From Spirochaetales bacterium (GTDB lineage: Bacteria; Spirochaetota; Spirochaetia; Sphaerochaetales; Sphaerochaetaceae), in assembly GCA_028722305.1 (NCBI GenBank), contig JAQYHB010000009.1:1-52757 (forward strand): a stretch of DNA of 52,757 bases, read 5' to 3'. The position numbers and the translations under genes are program-made. The stretch's first letter is position 1; each line of letters opens with the position of its first letter. The notes below the pieces were generated by a model. It was given only the letters and a program-made list of their open reading frames with translations. It was not told the DNA's origin and did not search any database. This document shows positions 16,398 through 24,224 of this stretch, piece after piece.

Positions 16398-17846
16398 ATG
16401 CACGTAAGCGCTCTGTACACGGACTTGTATGAACTGACGATGATGCAGGGGTATCTGGCCACCAACCACAACCCCCAGGTGGTCTTTGACATGTTCTATC
16501 GGAACAACCCGTTCGATGGCGGCTACGCCGTCTTCACCGGAGTCAATGACCTGATCGACAAGTTCGAGCACTTCTCGTTCGACAAGGAGGACATCGACTA
16601 CCTTGCGAGTCTCGGCACCTTCAAGAAGCCGTTTCTGGAATATCTGGCAACCTATCGGTTCCATGCCAATGTCTACGCCTTCCGGGAGGGATCGATTGTC
16701 TTCCCGGGCGAGCCGCTTGTACGGATTCACACCGACCTGGTCGAAGCGCAACTGATCGAGGGCATCATCCTGAACACGATCAACTTCCAGACCCTGATTG
16801 CCACCAAGGCTGCCCGCATGTGTCGCGCGGCCAAGGACAGCGCGATCATGGAGTTCGGACTGCGCCGCGCCCAGGGAGATGGGGCGATGGCGGCCAGCCG
16901 CGCCGCCTATATCGGGGGATGCGCGATCACCAGCAATACACTCGCGGGCAAGGTCTATGGCATACCGGTTGGCGGCACCATGGCCCACAGCTGGGTCATG
17001 AGCTTTTCCAGCGAGCTTGAGGCATTCCGTAAGTTCGCGGAGCTCTACCCGGACAACGCAGTCCTTCTGATCGACACCTATGACGTGCTTCGTTCCGGTA
17101 TCGAGAACGCGATTACCGTCGGTCTGGAACAGAAAAAGAAAGGCAAGAAGATCGGCGTCAGAATCGACTCAGGCGACCTGTCCTACCTGCCCAAGGAAGT
17201 CCGCAAGAAGCTGGACGCGGCAGGCCTTGAAGACGCCACCATCACCGTCAGCAACGACTTGACCGAGGATATCGTCCAACAGCTCGTCGAGAGTGGCACC
17301 CCAATCAACAGCTGGGGCATCGGGACCCACCTGGTCACGGGGGGCTTCCAAAGCAGCCTGAACGGGGTCTACAAGCTCGCGGCAAAGGCTGGAGAAGACG
17401 GGAAGATGATCCCGACCATGAAGATCAGCAATACCACCGCCAAGACGACCAACCCCGGCATCAAGCAGGTCTATCGCTTCTTTGACGCCGACGGCCAGGC
17501 GCTTGCCGACCTAGTCGCCCTGCAGAGCGAAGAGATTGTCGCGGGCCAGAAGTACACCTTCTACCACCCCTTCAGCGAGGCAGATTTCTTCCAGATGAAG
17601 CCGGGCGCCTATGCCAAGGCGGAGCCGATGCTGATCAAGCAGATGGAAGACGGGAAGCGCCTGCATCCCGAGCCAAAGCTCAAGGAAATCCAGCAGGAAG
17701 TGAAGGAAAACCTGAAGGCGTTCCACCCCACCTATCTGCGCCTGATCAACCCGCATATCTACAAGGTGAGTCTCTCCCAGCAGCTGAAGAACCTGAAGTT
17801 CGGACTGATCGTGCAGGAACGGGAACGGCAGTTCCAAGAAAACTGA
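16398..17846 (+). CDS. pncB: Nicotinate phosphoribosyltransferase
   Basis: Converts nicotinate and PRPP to nicotinate mononucleotide in NAD salvage. The 482-residue product has the N-terminal LYTDLYELTMMQGY, FGLRRAQGDGAM, and the GGTMAHSWV block that carries the active-site histidine, followed by LIDTYD and RIDSGDL for phosphoribosyl binding. Length and motifs fit the bacterial type 2 enzyme. GAGAGG lies 5 bases before the ATG. It is the last gene of the trmL run and is followed by an unusual repeat structure. Confidence 0.95.
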   Translation: MHVSALYTDLYELTMMQGYLATNHNPQVVFDMFYRNNPFDGGYAVFTGVNDLIDKFEHFSFDKEDIDYLASLGTFKKPFLEYLATYRFHANVYAFREGSIVFPGEPLVRIHTDLVEAQLIEGIILNTINFQTLIATKAARMCRAAKDSAIMEFGLRRAQGDGAMAASRAAYIGGCAITSNTLAGKVYGIPVGGTMAHSWVMSFSSELEAFRKFAELYPDNAVLLIDTYDVLRSGIENAITVGLEQKKKGKKIGVRIDSGDLSYLPKEVRKKLDAAGLEDATITVSNDLTEDIVQQLVESGTPINSWGIGTHLVTGGFQSSLNGVYKLAAKAGEDGKMIPTMKISNTTAKTTNPGIKQVYRFFDADGQALADLVALQSEEIVAGQKYTFYHPFSEADFFQMKPGAYAKAEPMLIKQMEDGKRLHPEPKLKEIQQEVKENLKAFHPTYLRLINPHIYKVSLSQQLKNLKFGLIVQERERQFQEN

Positions 17847-17847
17847 A

Positions 17848-17887
17848 CAGATAGCCTAGGGCGGAACAGTTTCCTATCTGCCCTGGG
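17848..17887 (+). repeat. Interleaved inverted repeats after pncB (possible pseudoknot or switch)
   Basis: Two pairs of complementary segments alternate. CAGATAG (17848-17854) pairs with CTATCTG (17874-17880). CCTAGGGC (17855-17862) pairs with GCCCTGGG (17880-17887) with one G-U pair. The order A-B-A'-B' permits either hairpin alone or a pseudoknot. There is no T-run, so it is not a normal intrinsic terminator. It starts 2 bases after the pncB stop. Confidence 0.4.
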
Positions 17888-18012
17888 AATCTTGGAGCCG
17901 GAGATCATCCGGGAGCGCGTCGCTAGTCTCTCCATCCGCAGGAGGGACCACCTTGGCTGGCCGTCGTTTGACGTTCGGCCTCAGGCGAACGCGCCAAGAG
18001 GAATCCGGCCGC

Positions 18013-18753
18013 CTACTGTCTGGCAACCTGCTCGATGGCGAGGACAATCGAGGAAGCCATGCGCTCCCGCCAGGCGTCGTCCATCAGGTTTCTCGCCTCA
18101 TCCTCGTTGGTCAGGAAGCCCAGCTCGACCAGGATGGATGGGGTGCGGCTCTCGCGGAGCACTTGCACATCCTGCACTTTCACCCCACGGGAAACAAAAC
18201 CCGTGGAAAGCACTTGGTCAACGGTTTCGGCAATCTGGTGGCTTCTCTGGTCCAGTAGCTGGTTCAGTTCCCCGTCCGTATAGGCGGCGAACAAAGGAAT
18301 GTTCTGCTTGGGGGTCTGGCTGCTGAGCATCACCGTCTCACGGGTGGAATCCCGTACCAGGACCTCGTAACCGCTCGCCGAGGGGCTTGGGGCGCTGTTG
18401 ACGTGGATCGACAGGAACAGGGCGGAGCTTTTTGGCGAAAGCGGAGTGGTATACGCAATCTGGCACCGCTCGGAAAGGCTGACGAACGTGTCGTCGTTCC
18501 GGGTCATGACGATATTCCAGTCAGAGTGCCGCGCCTGGAGTTTGGTCGCCACACGACCGGCAACATCCAGCACGATTTCCTTCTCGGTGACATCACCCCA
18601 GCCATAGCTACGGGCGGCCCCGCTGTCCCTGCCCCCATGGCCCGCGTCGACGAACACCGTCCGCATCGGGTAGAGGAACGGGTTGGAACGGGCGCTCAGG
18701 GAAAACGAGGCGCAAAAGGTCAGCAGGACAAGCGGGAACTTGCAGGGGTTCAC
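18013..18753 (-). CDS. N-acetylmuramoyl-L-alanine amidase (Amidase_3)
   Basis: Periplasmic zinc amidase that cuts the bond between MurNAc and the stem peptide. The 246-residue protein has a signal peptide (about 1-22, ending SLSARS) and a single Amidase_3 domain. Zinc ligands and catalytic Glu fit the family: VDAGHGGRDSGA, KEIVLD, LSIHVNS and SILVELGFLTN. No SPOR or other wall-binding domain is attached, so targeting must come from a partner. It is the last gene of the proA-proB-glycosyltransferase operon; its ATG overlaps the preceding stop. Confidence 0.92.
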   Translation of the reverse strand: MNPCKFPLVLLTFCASFSLSARSNPFLYPMRTVFVDAGHGGRDSGAARSYGWGDVTEKEIVLDVAGRVATKLQARHSDWNIVMTRNDDTFVSLSERCQIAYTTPLSPKSSALFLSIHVNSAPSPSASGYEVLVRDSTRETVMLSSQTPKQNIPLFAAYTDGELNQLLDQRSHQIAETVDQVLSTGFVSRGVKVQDVQVLRESRTPSILVELGFLTNEDEARNLMDDAWRERMASSIVLAIEQVARQ

Positions 18754-19670
18754 AGCTTCCCCCAGTTCCGGACCAAGGTGGGATAATCCTGCTTGACGAG
18801 ATACCGATAGCGGAGCCGGACATCCTGCTCCCAGGCATCATGGTCGAAGTCGCGCCTGGGCCTGACCACCTCTGGCCGATGTCCCTCGGCCACCTTCAGG
18901 CTGAGCGCTTTGGTGGAGCACCTTCTCCACCCCTCGCTTTCGCTCTGGTCTTCGACCAAGGAAAGGTTTCCGGGGAAGAACAGGACCGCAAGTTGGGAAA
19001 GATATAGGGGATAGCCCATCATCCAGCAACGGATACCCCAATCCATCGCCTGCCAGTACTCGCTGTGGATCTGCTCGTCGTAGCCCCGAAGCCTCTGGAA
19101 CAAGGCGGTATCGTACAACCCCATCTCCATGATCGGGTAGAGCGACGGCATCGCTCCCCCATCGGGAACCTTGGGCATATCGCTTTCCACGTCAATCCTC
19201 CCGTCGCCAGTCAGCAATGGAACACGGATATCGGGGGTGAACTCCCCCTTGTTGTTCAGTCTGAGCGGAAGGACCATCGCGGGATGGTTTTCCTGTGCCA
19301 TGAGCTTCGTCATGGACGCGCCATCAAAGAACACCAAATCGGCGTCGCTACGGGTGATGAAGAAGAAGCGGGAACGGCACCCGTATGCGAACTGGTTGAT
19401 CTTCTCGCCATTGAAGCCGCTCGCGGTGAACACGATGAAGGTTACCGACGGGAATCTTTCCTGCATGGCCCGCACATCCACTCCCCCATCGGTGGTCATG
19501 ACATGGAGATCGAGATCCATATGGGCGGTATACCAGTCCAGCACGGTCCTCAGGCGGGCCTCGCTCGAAGTATCGATGATACCGATGGAAAGCTGTGGCG
19601 TGTCGTGAAGCGAGGAAAGCGGGTTGCGCACGCTGTGCAAATTCGGATACACCCTGCAGTTGCTGTTCAT
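18750..19670 (-). CDS. Putative glycosyltransferase (GT-A fold, family 2-like)
   Basis: A 306-residue soluble protein. Residues about 28-120 look like a GT-A nucleotide-sugar domain: LSIGIIDTSSEARLRTVLDW at the start and FFITRSDADLVFF as a DxD-bearing strand for metal and sugar-nucleotide binding. A second half with an aromatic-rich stretch (YDEQIHSEYWQAMDWGIRCW) resembles the acceptor side of family 2 enzymes. The ATG lies one base after the proB stop and its own stop overlaps the amidase start. Cell-wall or surface glycan work is suggested by the neighbouring amidase; donor and acceptor are unknown. Confidence 0.7.
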   Translation of the reverse strand: MNSNCRVYPNLHSVRNPLSSLHDTPQLSIGIIDTSSEARLRTVLDWYTAHMDLDLHVMTTDGGVDVRAMQERFPSVTFIVFTASGFNGEKINQFAYGCRSRFFFITRSDADLVFFDGASMTKLMAQENHPAMVLPLRLNNKGEFTPDIRVPLLTGDGRIDVESDMPKVPDGGAMPSLYPIMEMGLYDTALFQRLRGYDEQIHSEYWQAMDWGIRCWMMGYPLYLSQLAVLFFPGNLSLVEDQSESEGWRRCSTKALSLKVAEGHRPEVVRPRRDFDHDAWEQDVRLRYRYLVKQDYPTLVRNWGKL

Positions 19671-19671
19671 C

Positions 19672-20799
19672 TCATCCCTCCACCTCTTGTAGGATGACCA
19701 TGTCCTCGGGCCGGAAAAGCACATCCTTGTGCCCCTTCCCCAAAAGTCCGTCCAATTCATCGTTGGAGTGCCCCGCCATCGCCGCAGCCTGGGTGCTGTC
19801 GTAGTAGGGTACCGCCTTGGCGAAGGCCACTCCCTGCTCGTCCTGCACCTGCACCACGTCCCCGCTGGCGAAATCACCGGTCACCCTGACGACCCCGCTG
19901 GGAAGCAGGCTCTTGTGCTCCAGAAGCGCCTTCTTGGCTCCCTCGTCGACAACGATGGCGCCTTGGTGCGTGTTGTTCAGGATCCAGCGCTCCTTCTGGC
20001 TCAGACGTTTCCTGGGGTGAATGTAGGTACCGATCTCCTTGCCGTGGACAATCTTCAGTAGGGCGTCCTTCTTGAAACCGCTGGCAATCACCGTGCCACA
20101 TCCGGCAAGGGTCGCGATTCTGGCCGCGAGAAGTTTGGTCTTCATGCCACCAGTACTGAAGGTACTGCCGGCACCGCCCGCGAAGCCCATCGTCTTGTCA
20201 TCCAGCGACTCGACGTCGCTGAGTAGCTGCGCTTGGGGATCCTTCTTCGGATCGGCGGTGTACAGTCCTTCGATATCGCTGAGAATCACCAGCAGATCGG
20301 CGTCGATCTTGCTCGCCACCATGGCGCTCATGCGGTCGTTGTCCCCGAAGGCGGTTCCGATTTCCGCTGTGGAGACGACGTCGTTCTCGTTGAAGATGGG
20401 GATGACATGAAGGCCAAGCAAGGTGAAGACGCTCTCGCGGAGGTGCACGTAGGTCGTGCGGTTGTTCATGTCGCTGCGGGTCAGCAGGATCTGCGAGCAG
20501 ATCATCCGGTATTTCTCAAAGGCGGTCCGGTAGCTGCTCATCAACAGCGGCTGGCCGATCGAGGCGCAGGCCTGGCGCATGGGAATCTGCTTGACCGCCT
20601 CTTTCAGCCCCAACTGTCTGGCGCCCATGCCGACGGCGCCGCTGGTGACCAAAAGCACCTGATAGCCCTCGTTCTCCAAGGTGGCTATCTGCCGCGCGAT
20701 ATCCTCAATCCGTTTCTCGTCAATCACCCCACCCTCGAGCGAGAGCAGGTTGGTGCCGACCTTGACCACCACACGGCGGACCTTTCCCCATTGCCTCAT
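19672..20799 (-). CDS. proB: Glutamate 5-kinase
   Basis: First step of proline synthesis. The 375-residue product has the amino-acid kinase domain (RVVVKVGTNLLS, LLVTSGAVGMGARQLG, FNENDVVSTAEIGTAFGDND, GGMKTKLLAARIA) followed by a C-terminal PUA domain (about 280-365), the full E. coli-like architecture, which implies proline feedback control is possible. It overlaps proA by 4 bases. Confidence 0.97.
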   Translation of the reverse strand: MRQWGKVRRVVVKVGTNLLSLEGGVIDEKRIEDIARQIATLENEGYQVLLVTSGAVGMGARQLGLKEAVKQIPMRQACASIGQPLLMSSYRTAFEKYRMICSQILLTRSDMNNRTTYVHLRESVFTLLGLHVIPIFNENDVVSTAEIGTAFGDNDRMSAMVASKIDADLLVILSDIEGLYTADPKKDPQAQLLSDVESLDDKTMGFAGGAGSTFSTGGMKTKLLAARIATLAGCGTVIASGFKKDALLKIVHGKEIGTYIHPRKRLSQKERWILNNTHQGAIVVDEGAKKALLEHKSLLPSGVVRVTGDFASGDVVQVQDEQGVAFAKAVPYYDSTQAAAMAGHSNDELDGLLGKGHKDVLFRPEDMVILQEVEG

Positions 20800-22082
20800 A
20801 CCAGCTCCTTATGCGTGAAGGGCCTCGCGTGCGGTCCCATATAGGTGGAGACCACTTGGCCCGAACCATCGAGAAGCCATTTGCTCGTCATCAATCCCAT
20901 CAACCCAACCGGGCCGCGGGCATGAATCTTGCTGGTGGAGATGCCGACCTCGGCCCCGAGGCCGAAGCGATATCCATCAGCGAAGCGGGTCGAGGCATTG
21001 ACGAACACATCGGCGGAATCGACCTGCTGCTGGAACATCCGCCCCTTCTCAGGATCATTGGTGACAATCGCGTCGGTATGGTGCGACCCATGGCGGTTGA
21101 TATGCTCCACAGCCTCCTGCAGAGAGCCGACCACATGGATGTTCAGCTCGGAGGCCAGATATTCCGTGTCCCAATCCCCATTGCGGCAAGGGACCACGTC
21201 GGGCACCAAAGCGGCGCATTCAGCGTCCCCATGGAGGACGACCCCTTTCCCACGGAGCGCCTTGGCGACCATAGGGATAAAGGCAGGCGCCACCTGGCGG
21301 TTGACCAGAAGCGTCTCGATCGAGTTGCAGGCGGAGGGGGCGTTGGTCTTGGCGTCGACAGCAATCGCGCAGGCCATCTTGAAATCCGCGTCGCTCTCCA
21401 CGTAGAGGTGGCAGATGCCGCTGGAGTGGCCGAGCACCGGGATGTCGGTATGCTCCATCACGTACGAGACAAAGGCGTTGGAGCCCCGGGGAATAATCAG
21501 GTCGATATCATTCCTGGCTGTCAGCATGACGGAGACCTCTTCCCTGTTCTCCAACAGGAGGATCCAGCCAGCGCCTACACGCGTCCCCTGGCAGGAACGA
21601 ACAATCGACCGGGCCAGAGCCCTGTTGGTGGAAAGGGCCTCGCTGCCACCTTTGAGGATGATGCCATTGCCACTCTTCACGGCAAGGCTGACAATCTGGA
21701 CCAGCGCGTCCGGTCTCGCCTCAAAGACCATGCCGATGACGCCAAGGGGGACGCTGACCCGGCTCAGGACCAGTCCGACATCCAGCTCGCGCTTTTCCAG
21801 CACTTTGCCCATCGGATCCGGCAGGGCGATGATATCGTCAATCCCCATCGATACGGCTTTCCGCTTTTCCTCATCGAAGACGAGCCTTGCCTTGAGGGCC
21901 GGCTTGAGCGCCTCCGCTTCCGCGCGGGCAAGGTCCTCGGCATTGGCCGAGGCAATCTCGCTCCAATCGCGGACCAGTCCTTCCCTGATACGGGCAAGCA
22001 GGTCGTCCCGCTCGTCCAGCGAAGCCGAGGCGAGACGCTTGCTCTGTTCCTTCACTTGGTGCATCTGTTCACGAATGGTCAT
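20796..22082 (-). CDS. proA: Glutamate-5-semialdehyde dehydrogenase
   Basis: Reduces glutamyl-5-phosphate to the semialdehyde. The 428-residue protein shows the family blocks LGVIGMVFEARPDALVQI, LKGGSEA, IIPRGSNAFVSYVMEHTDIP and the catalytic cysteine in TNAPSACNSIETLLV, plus GLGAEVGISTSKIHARGPVG near the end. No Shine-Dalgarno precedes the ATG, and a TATATT box lies only 7 bases upstream, so the transcript may be leaderless. First gene of proA-proB-glycosyltransferase-amidase. Confidence 0.96.
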   Translation of the reverse strand: MTIREQMHQVKEQSKRLASASLDERDDLLARIREGLVRDWSEIASANAEDLARAEAEALKPALKARLVFDEEKRKAVSMGIDDIIALPDPMGKVLEKRELDVGLVLSRVSVPLGVIGMVFEARPDALVQIVSLAVKSGNGIILKGGSEALSTNRALARSIVRSCQGTRVGAGWILLLENREEVSVMLTARNDIDLIIPRGSNAFVSYVMEHTDIPVLGHSSGICHLYVESDADFKMACAIAVDAKTNAPSACNSIETLLVNRQVAPAFIPMVAKALRGKGVVLHGDAECAALVPDVVPCRNGDWDTEYLASELNIHVVGSLQEAVEHINRHGSHHTDAIVTNDPEKGRMFQQQVDSADVFVNASTRFADGYRFGLGAEVGISTSKIHARGPVGLMGLMTSKWLLDGSGQVVSTYMGPHARPFTHKELV

Positions 22083-22089
22083 ATCGCCA

Positions 22090-22095
22090 AATATA
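22090..22095 (-). promoter_or_regulatory. -10 box of a probable leaderless proA promoter
   Basis: TATATT on the minus strand sits 7 bases before the proA ATG. The matching -35 is poor (TAGCTA after a 17-base spacer), so this call rests on the -10 box, the spacing and the absence of a ribosome binding site. Confidence 0.35.
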
Positions 22096-22199
22096 CCACA
22101 ATGGCCCCCGAATAGCTACGTTCGCACCGTTTTCCAAGGTAACTCGTCCCGATGGAGCAAATTATCTCACGCAAGAAAAGAGAATCACATAACTATTTT

Positions 22200-22239
22200 T
22201 ACCAAAATGAAATGCGACCGCCCTCCAAGGGACGGCCGC
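22200..22239 (-). terminator. Intrinsic terminator of the adenine deaminase gene
   Basis: Minus-strand hairpin with arms at 22230-22239 and 22214-22223 (10 pairs, two of them G-U) around a short loop, followed by ATTTCATTTT. It lies about 23 bases after the ade stop. Confidence 0.65.
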
Positions 22240-22261
22240 GAGAAAGGCGGAAAGCGGAAAC

Positions 22262-23998
22262 CTAGAGCTCAAGCGGGACGCGCTTGAACGCGTTCACGTC
22301 GAACAGCCCCATATCGGTGATTTTCAGGGCCGGAATGACGGGAAGCGCCATAAAGCAGAGCGTCATCAGCGGATCGACATCCTTGTTGACTTTCAGCGTG
22401 CAAAAGGCAATCTGGTGCAGTTTCGCCAGCTCGCCGGCCACCTCACGGGCAGGCTGGTCGGTCATCAATCCGGCAACCGGCAGGGCGAGGTCCCCGAGAA
22501 TCTCGCCATCCTTGGCAAGGGCGACTCCTCCACCGAGCCTGACCAGATCCTGGACAGCAAGGGCCATATCCTGGTCGTTGTCACCGACGACGATGAGGTT
22601 GTGCGAGTCATGGGCGATGCTGATGGCGACCGCTCCGTGCCTCAGCCCGTAGCCGCGGATCAGGCCGAGTCCGATGTTGCCGGTGGCGTGATGGCGCTCG
22701 ATGACGGCGATCTTCAGGATGTCGGCTGCCGGGTCATGGACCCAGAGGCCCTTCTCCACCTTGACGGTCGCCTCGCCGCTTGCCGTGACCACACCACCGG
22801 GTATGACGTCGATCACGCGCACATGGTTCTTCCTCAGATGAAGGGCAAGCCGCTCTGCCGAGAAATCCTTGACGTGCATCATCCCCGTCACGTTCTTCGG
22901 CTCAATCGCCTCGCTACGTACCTGCAGATACCCGTTCTCCGCCACCTGCCGGCCCAGGATGAAGACCCTCTGCGGGTTGAACTCCTTCAGGTCGTTGAGC
23001 AGCAGGAAATCGGCCCGACGTCCCGGCGCGATTGCCCCACGGTCATCGAGGCGGTAGCACTCCGCGGCGTTGATCGTGGCGATGCAGATCGCGGTAACCG
23101 GGTCGAGTCCGCCGGCGACCGCCATGCGCACGTTGTTGTTGATGTGTCCTTCGGAGAGGATCGATTTCGGTTGCCGGTCATCGGTGCAGAACAGGCAATG
23201 GCGCCAGTTGTTCCCGTCCACCCCGCCCAAAAGACCGTTCAGGTTCCGGCAGGCGGAGCCTTGGCGCAGCATGACGTACAGCCCGAGGCGGATACGTTCG
23301 CGCAGTTCTTTCGGCGTCTCGCTTTCGTGCGACGTGCGGACGCCGCTGGCTACATAGGCGCTCATATCCCCACCGGCAATCGCAGGGGCGTGTCCATCGA
23401 CGATAAGGCCTCTGCTCCTCGCCTCCCAGACCTTGTCCAGCACCGCTTTCTGCCCGTTGATCACCCCGACGTAATTCATCATCTCCCCAAGGCCCAGGAC
23501 CCGCGGCTTGCCAAGCAGTGGCGCAATCGCCTTCGCGTCCAGGTTCGCCCCGGAGTGCTCGAAGCTCGTGGCGGGAACGCAGGAGGGAATCATCAGCATG
23601 ACGCTCAGGGCGGCATGCTCGCTGGAGGAAAGCATGTACTTGATTCCATTGACACCGCACACGTTGGCGATCTCATGGGGATCGGCGATGACAGTGGTTG
23701 TCCCGCAGGGAGTCACAAGGTTGGAGAATTCCGTTGGGGAAAGATGGCTGGACTCGATATGCACATGGCTGTCGATGAAACCAGGGACCAGGTACCTGCC
23801 GCCCGCTTCCTCGTAGGCGCGGGCCTTTCCCCTTCCGCTTTCCACTGTCCCTGCGATATAGCCCTCGGAAACCAAAAGGTCGCCGTCGAACCACTCTTTG
23901 TTGAAGACATCAAGGATTTTCGCGTGGCGGATGCAGAGGTCCGCCTCCTTGCGGCCCGAAGCGACCGCGATGATGGTGTCATAGGTTTTCCTGTTCAT
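22262..23998 (-). CDS. ade: Adenine deaminase
   Basis: Hydrolyses adenine to hypoxanthine and ammonia. The 578-residue product is a metal-dependent amidohydrolase of the Ade family: beta-sandwich start with ADLCIRHAKILDVF, metal site GFIDSHVHIESSHLSP, IADPHEIANVCG, FCTDDRQPKS and a C-terminal domain with ISIAHDSHNL. Start at 23998 has AGAGGA 4 bases upstream; the extra 21 codons before it lack family similarity. It is divergent from an NCS2 purine permease, so the pair likely serves uptake and salvage of adenine. Confidence 0.96.
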   Translation of the reverse strand: MNRKTYDTIIAVASGRKEADLCIRHAKILDVFNKEWFDGDLLVSEGYIAGTVESGRGKARAYEEAGGRYLVPGFIDSHVHIESSHLSPTEFSNLVTPCGTTTVIADPHEIANVCGVNGIKYMLSSSEHAALSVMLMIPSCVPATSFEHSGANLDAKAIAPLLGKPRVLGLGEMMNYVGVINGQKAVLDKVWEARSRGLIVDGHAPAIAGGDMSAYVASGVRTSHESETPKELRERIRLGLYVMLRQGSACRNLNGLLGGVDGNNWRHCLFCTDDRQPKSILSEGHINNNVRMAVAGGLDPVTAICIATINAAECYRLDDRGAIAPGRRADFLLLNDLKEFNPQRVFILGRQVAENGYLQVRSEAIEPKNVTGMMHVKDFSAERLALHLRKNHVRVIDVIPGGVVTASGEATVKVEKGLWVHDPAADILKIAVIERHHATGNIGLGLIRGYGLRHGAVAISIAHDSHNLIVVGDNDQDMALAVQDLVRLGGGVALAKDGEILGDLALPVAGLMTDQPAREVAGELAKLHQIAFCTLKVNKDVDPLMTLCFMALPVIPALKITDMGLFDVNAFKRVPLEL

Positions 23999-24015
23999 AT
24001 GTTCCTCTTGCCTAG

Positions 24016-24043
24016 AGTCTACCACACAACCGGAATCTTTCAA
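24016..24043 (-). promoter_or_regulatory. Putative ade promoter
   Basis: Minus-strand TTGAAA (24038-24043), 16-base spacer, TAGACT (24016-24021), which would give a leader of only about 10-15 bases that still holds the AGAGGA site. Confidence 0.45.
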
Positions 24044-24162
24044 GAAAGAATAATTGAGCATTTCATCGGTACATGAAAAATAAAATTCTTATTTGTCAAA
24101 TAATTATAATAAAATTTGAGATTTACTTCAGTTTCAGAAAAATAACATTTTCACAAATCATG

Positions 24163-24190
24163 TTGCAGAATAACAAAAATATGCTAGGAT
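24163..24190 (+). promoter_or_regulatory. Putative promoter of the purine permease
   Basis: TTGCAG (24163-24168), 16-base spacer, TAGGAT (24185-24190), within a 150-base AT-rich stretch. I looked for a purine riboswitch in the leader and saw none; the leader is only about 30 bases. Confidence 0.5.
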
Positions 24191-24224
24191 GTTTTTATCG
24201 AAGAAACACGAAAGGAGTGTTCGT

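Noticed and set aside
17888-18012. Short GGCCG...CGGCC inverted repeat between pncB and the amidase gene
   Set aside because: Arms are short with poor continuity and no T-tract; chance pairing in GC-rich sequence is likely.
20811-22115. 434-codon plus-strand frame opposite proA
   Set aside because: Antisense shadow with no recognisable domain; proA motifs are complete.
22415-24076. 553-codon plus-strand frame opposite ade
   Set aside because: Composition follows the reverse of the ade codons; no start signal or family match.
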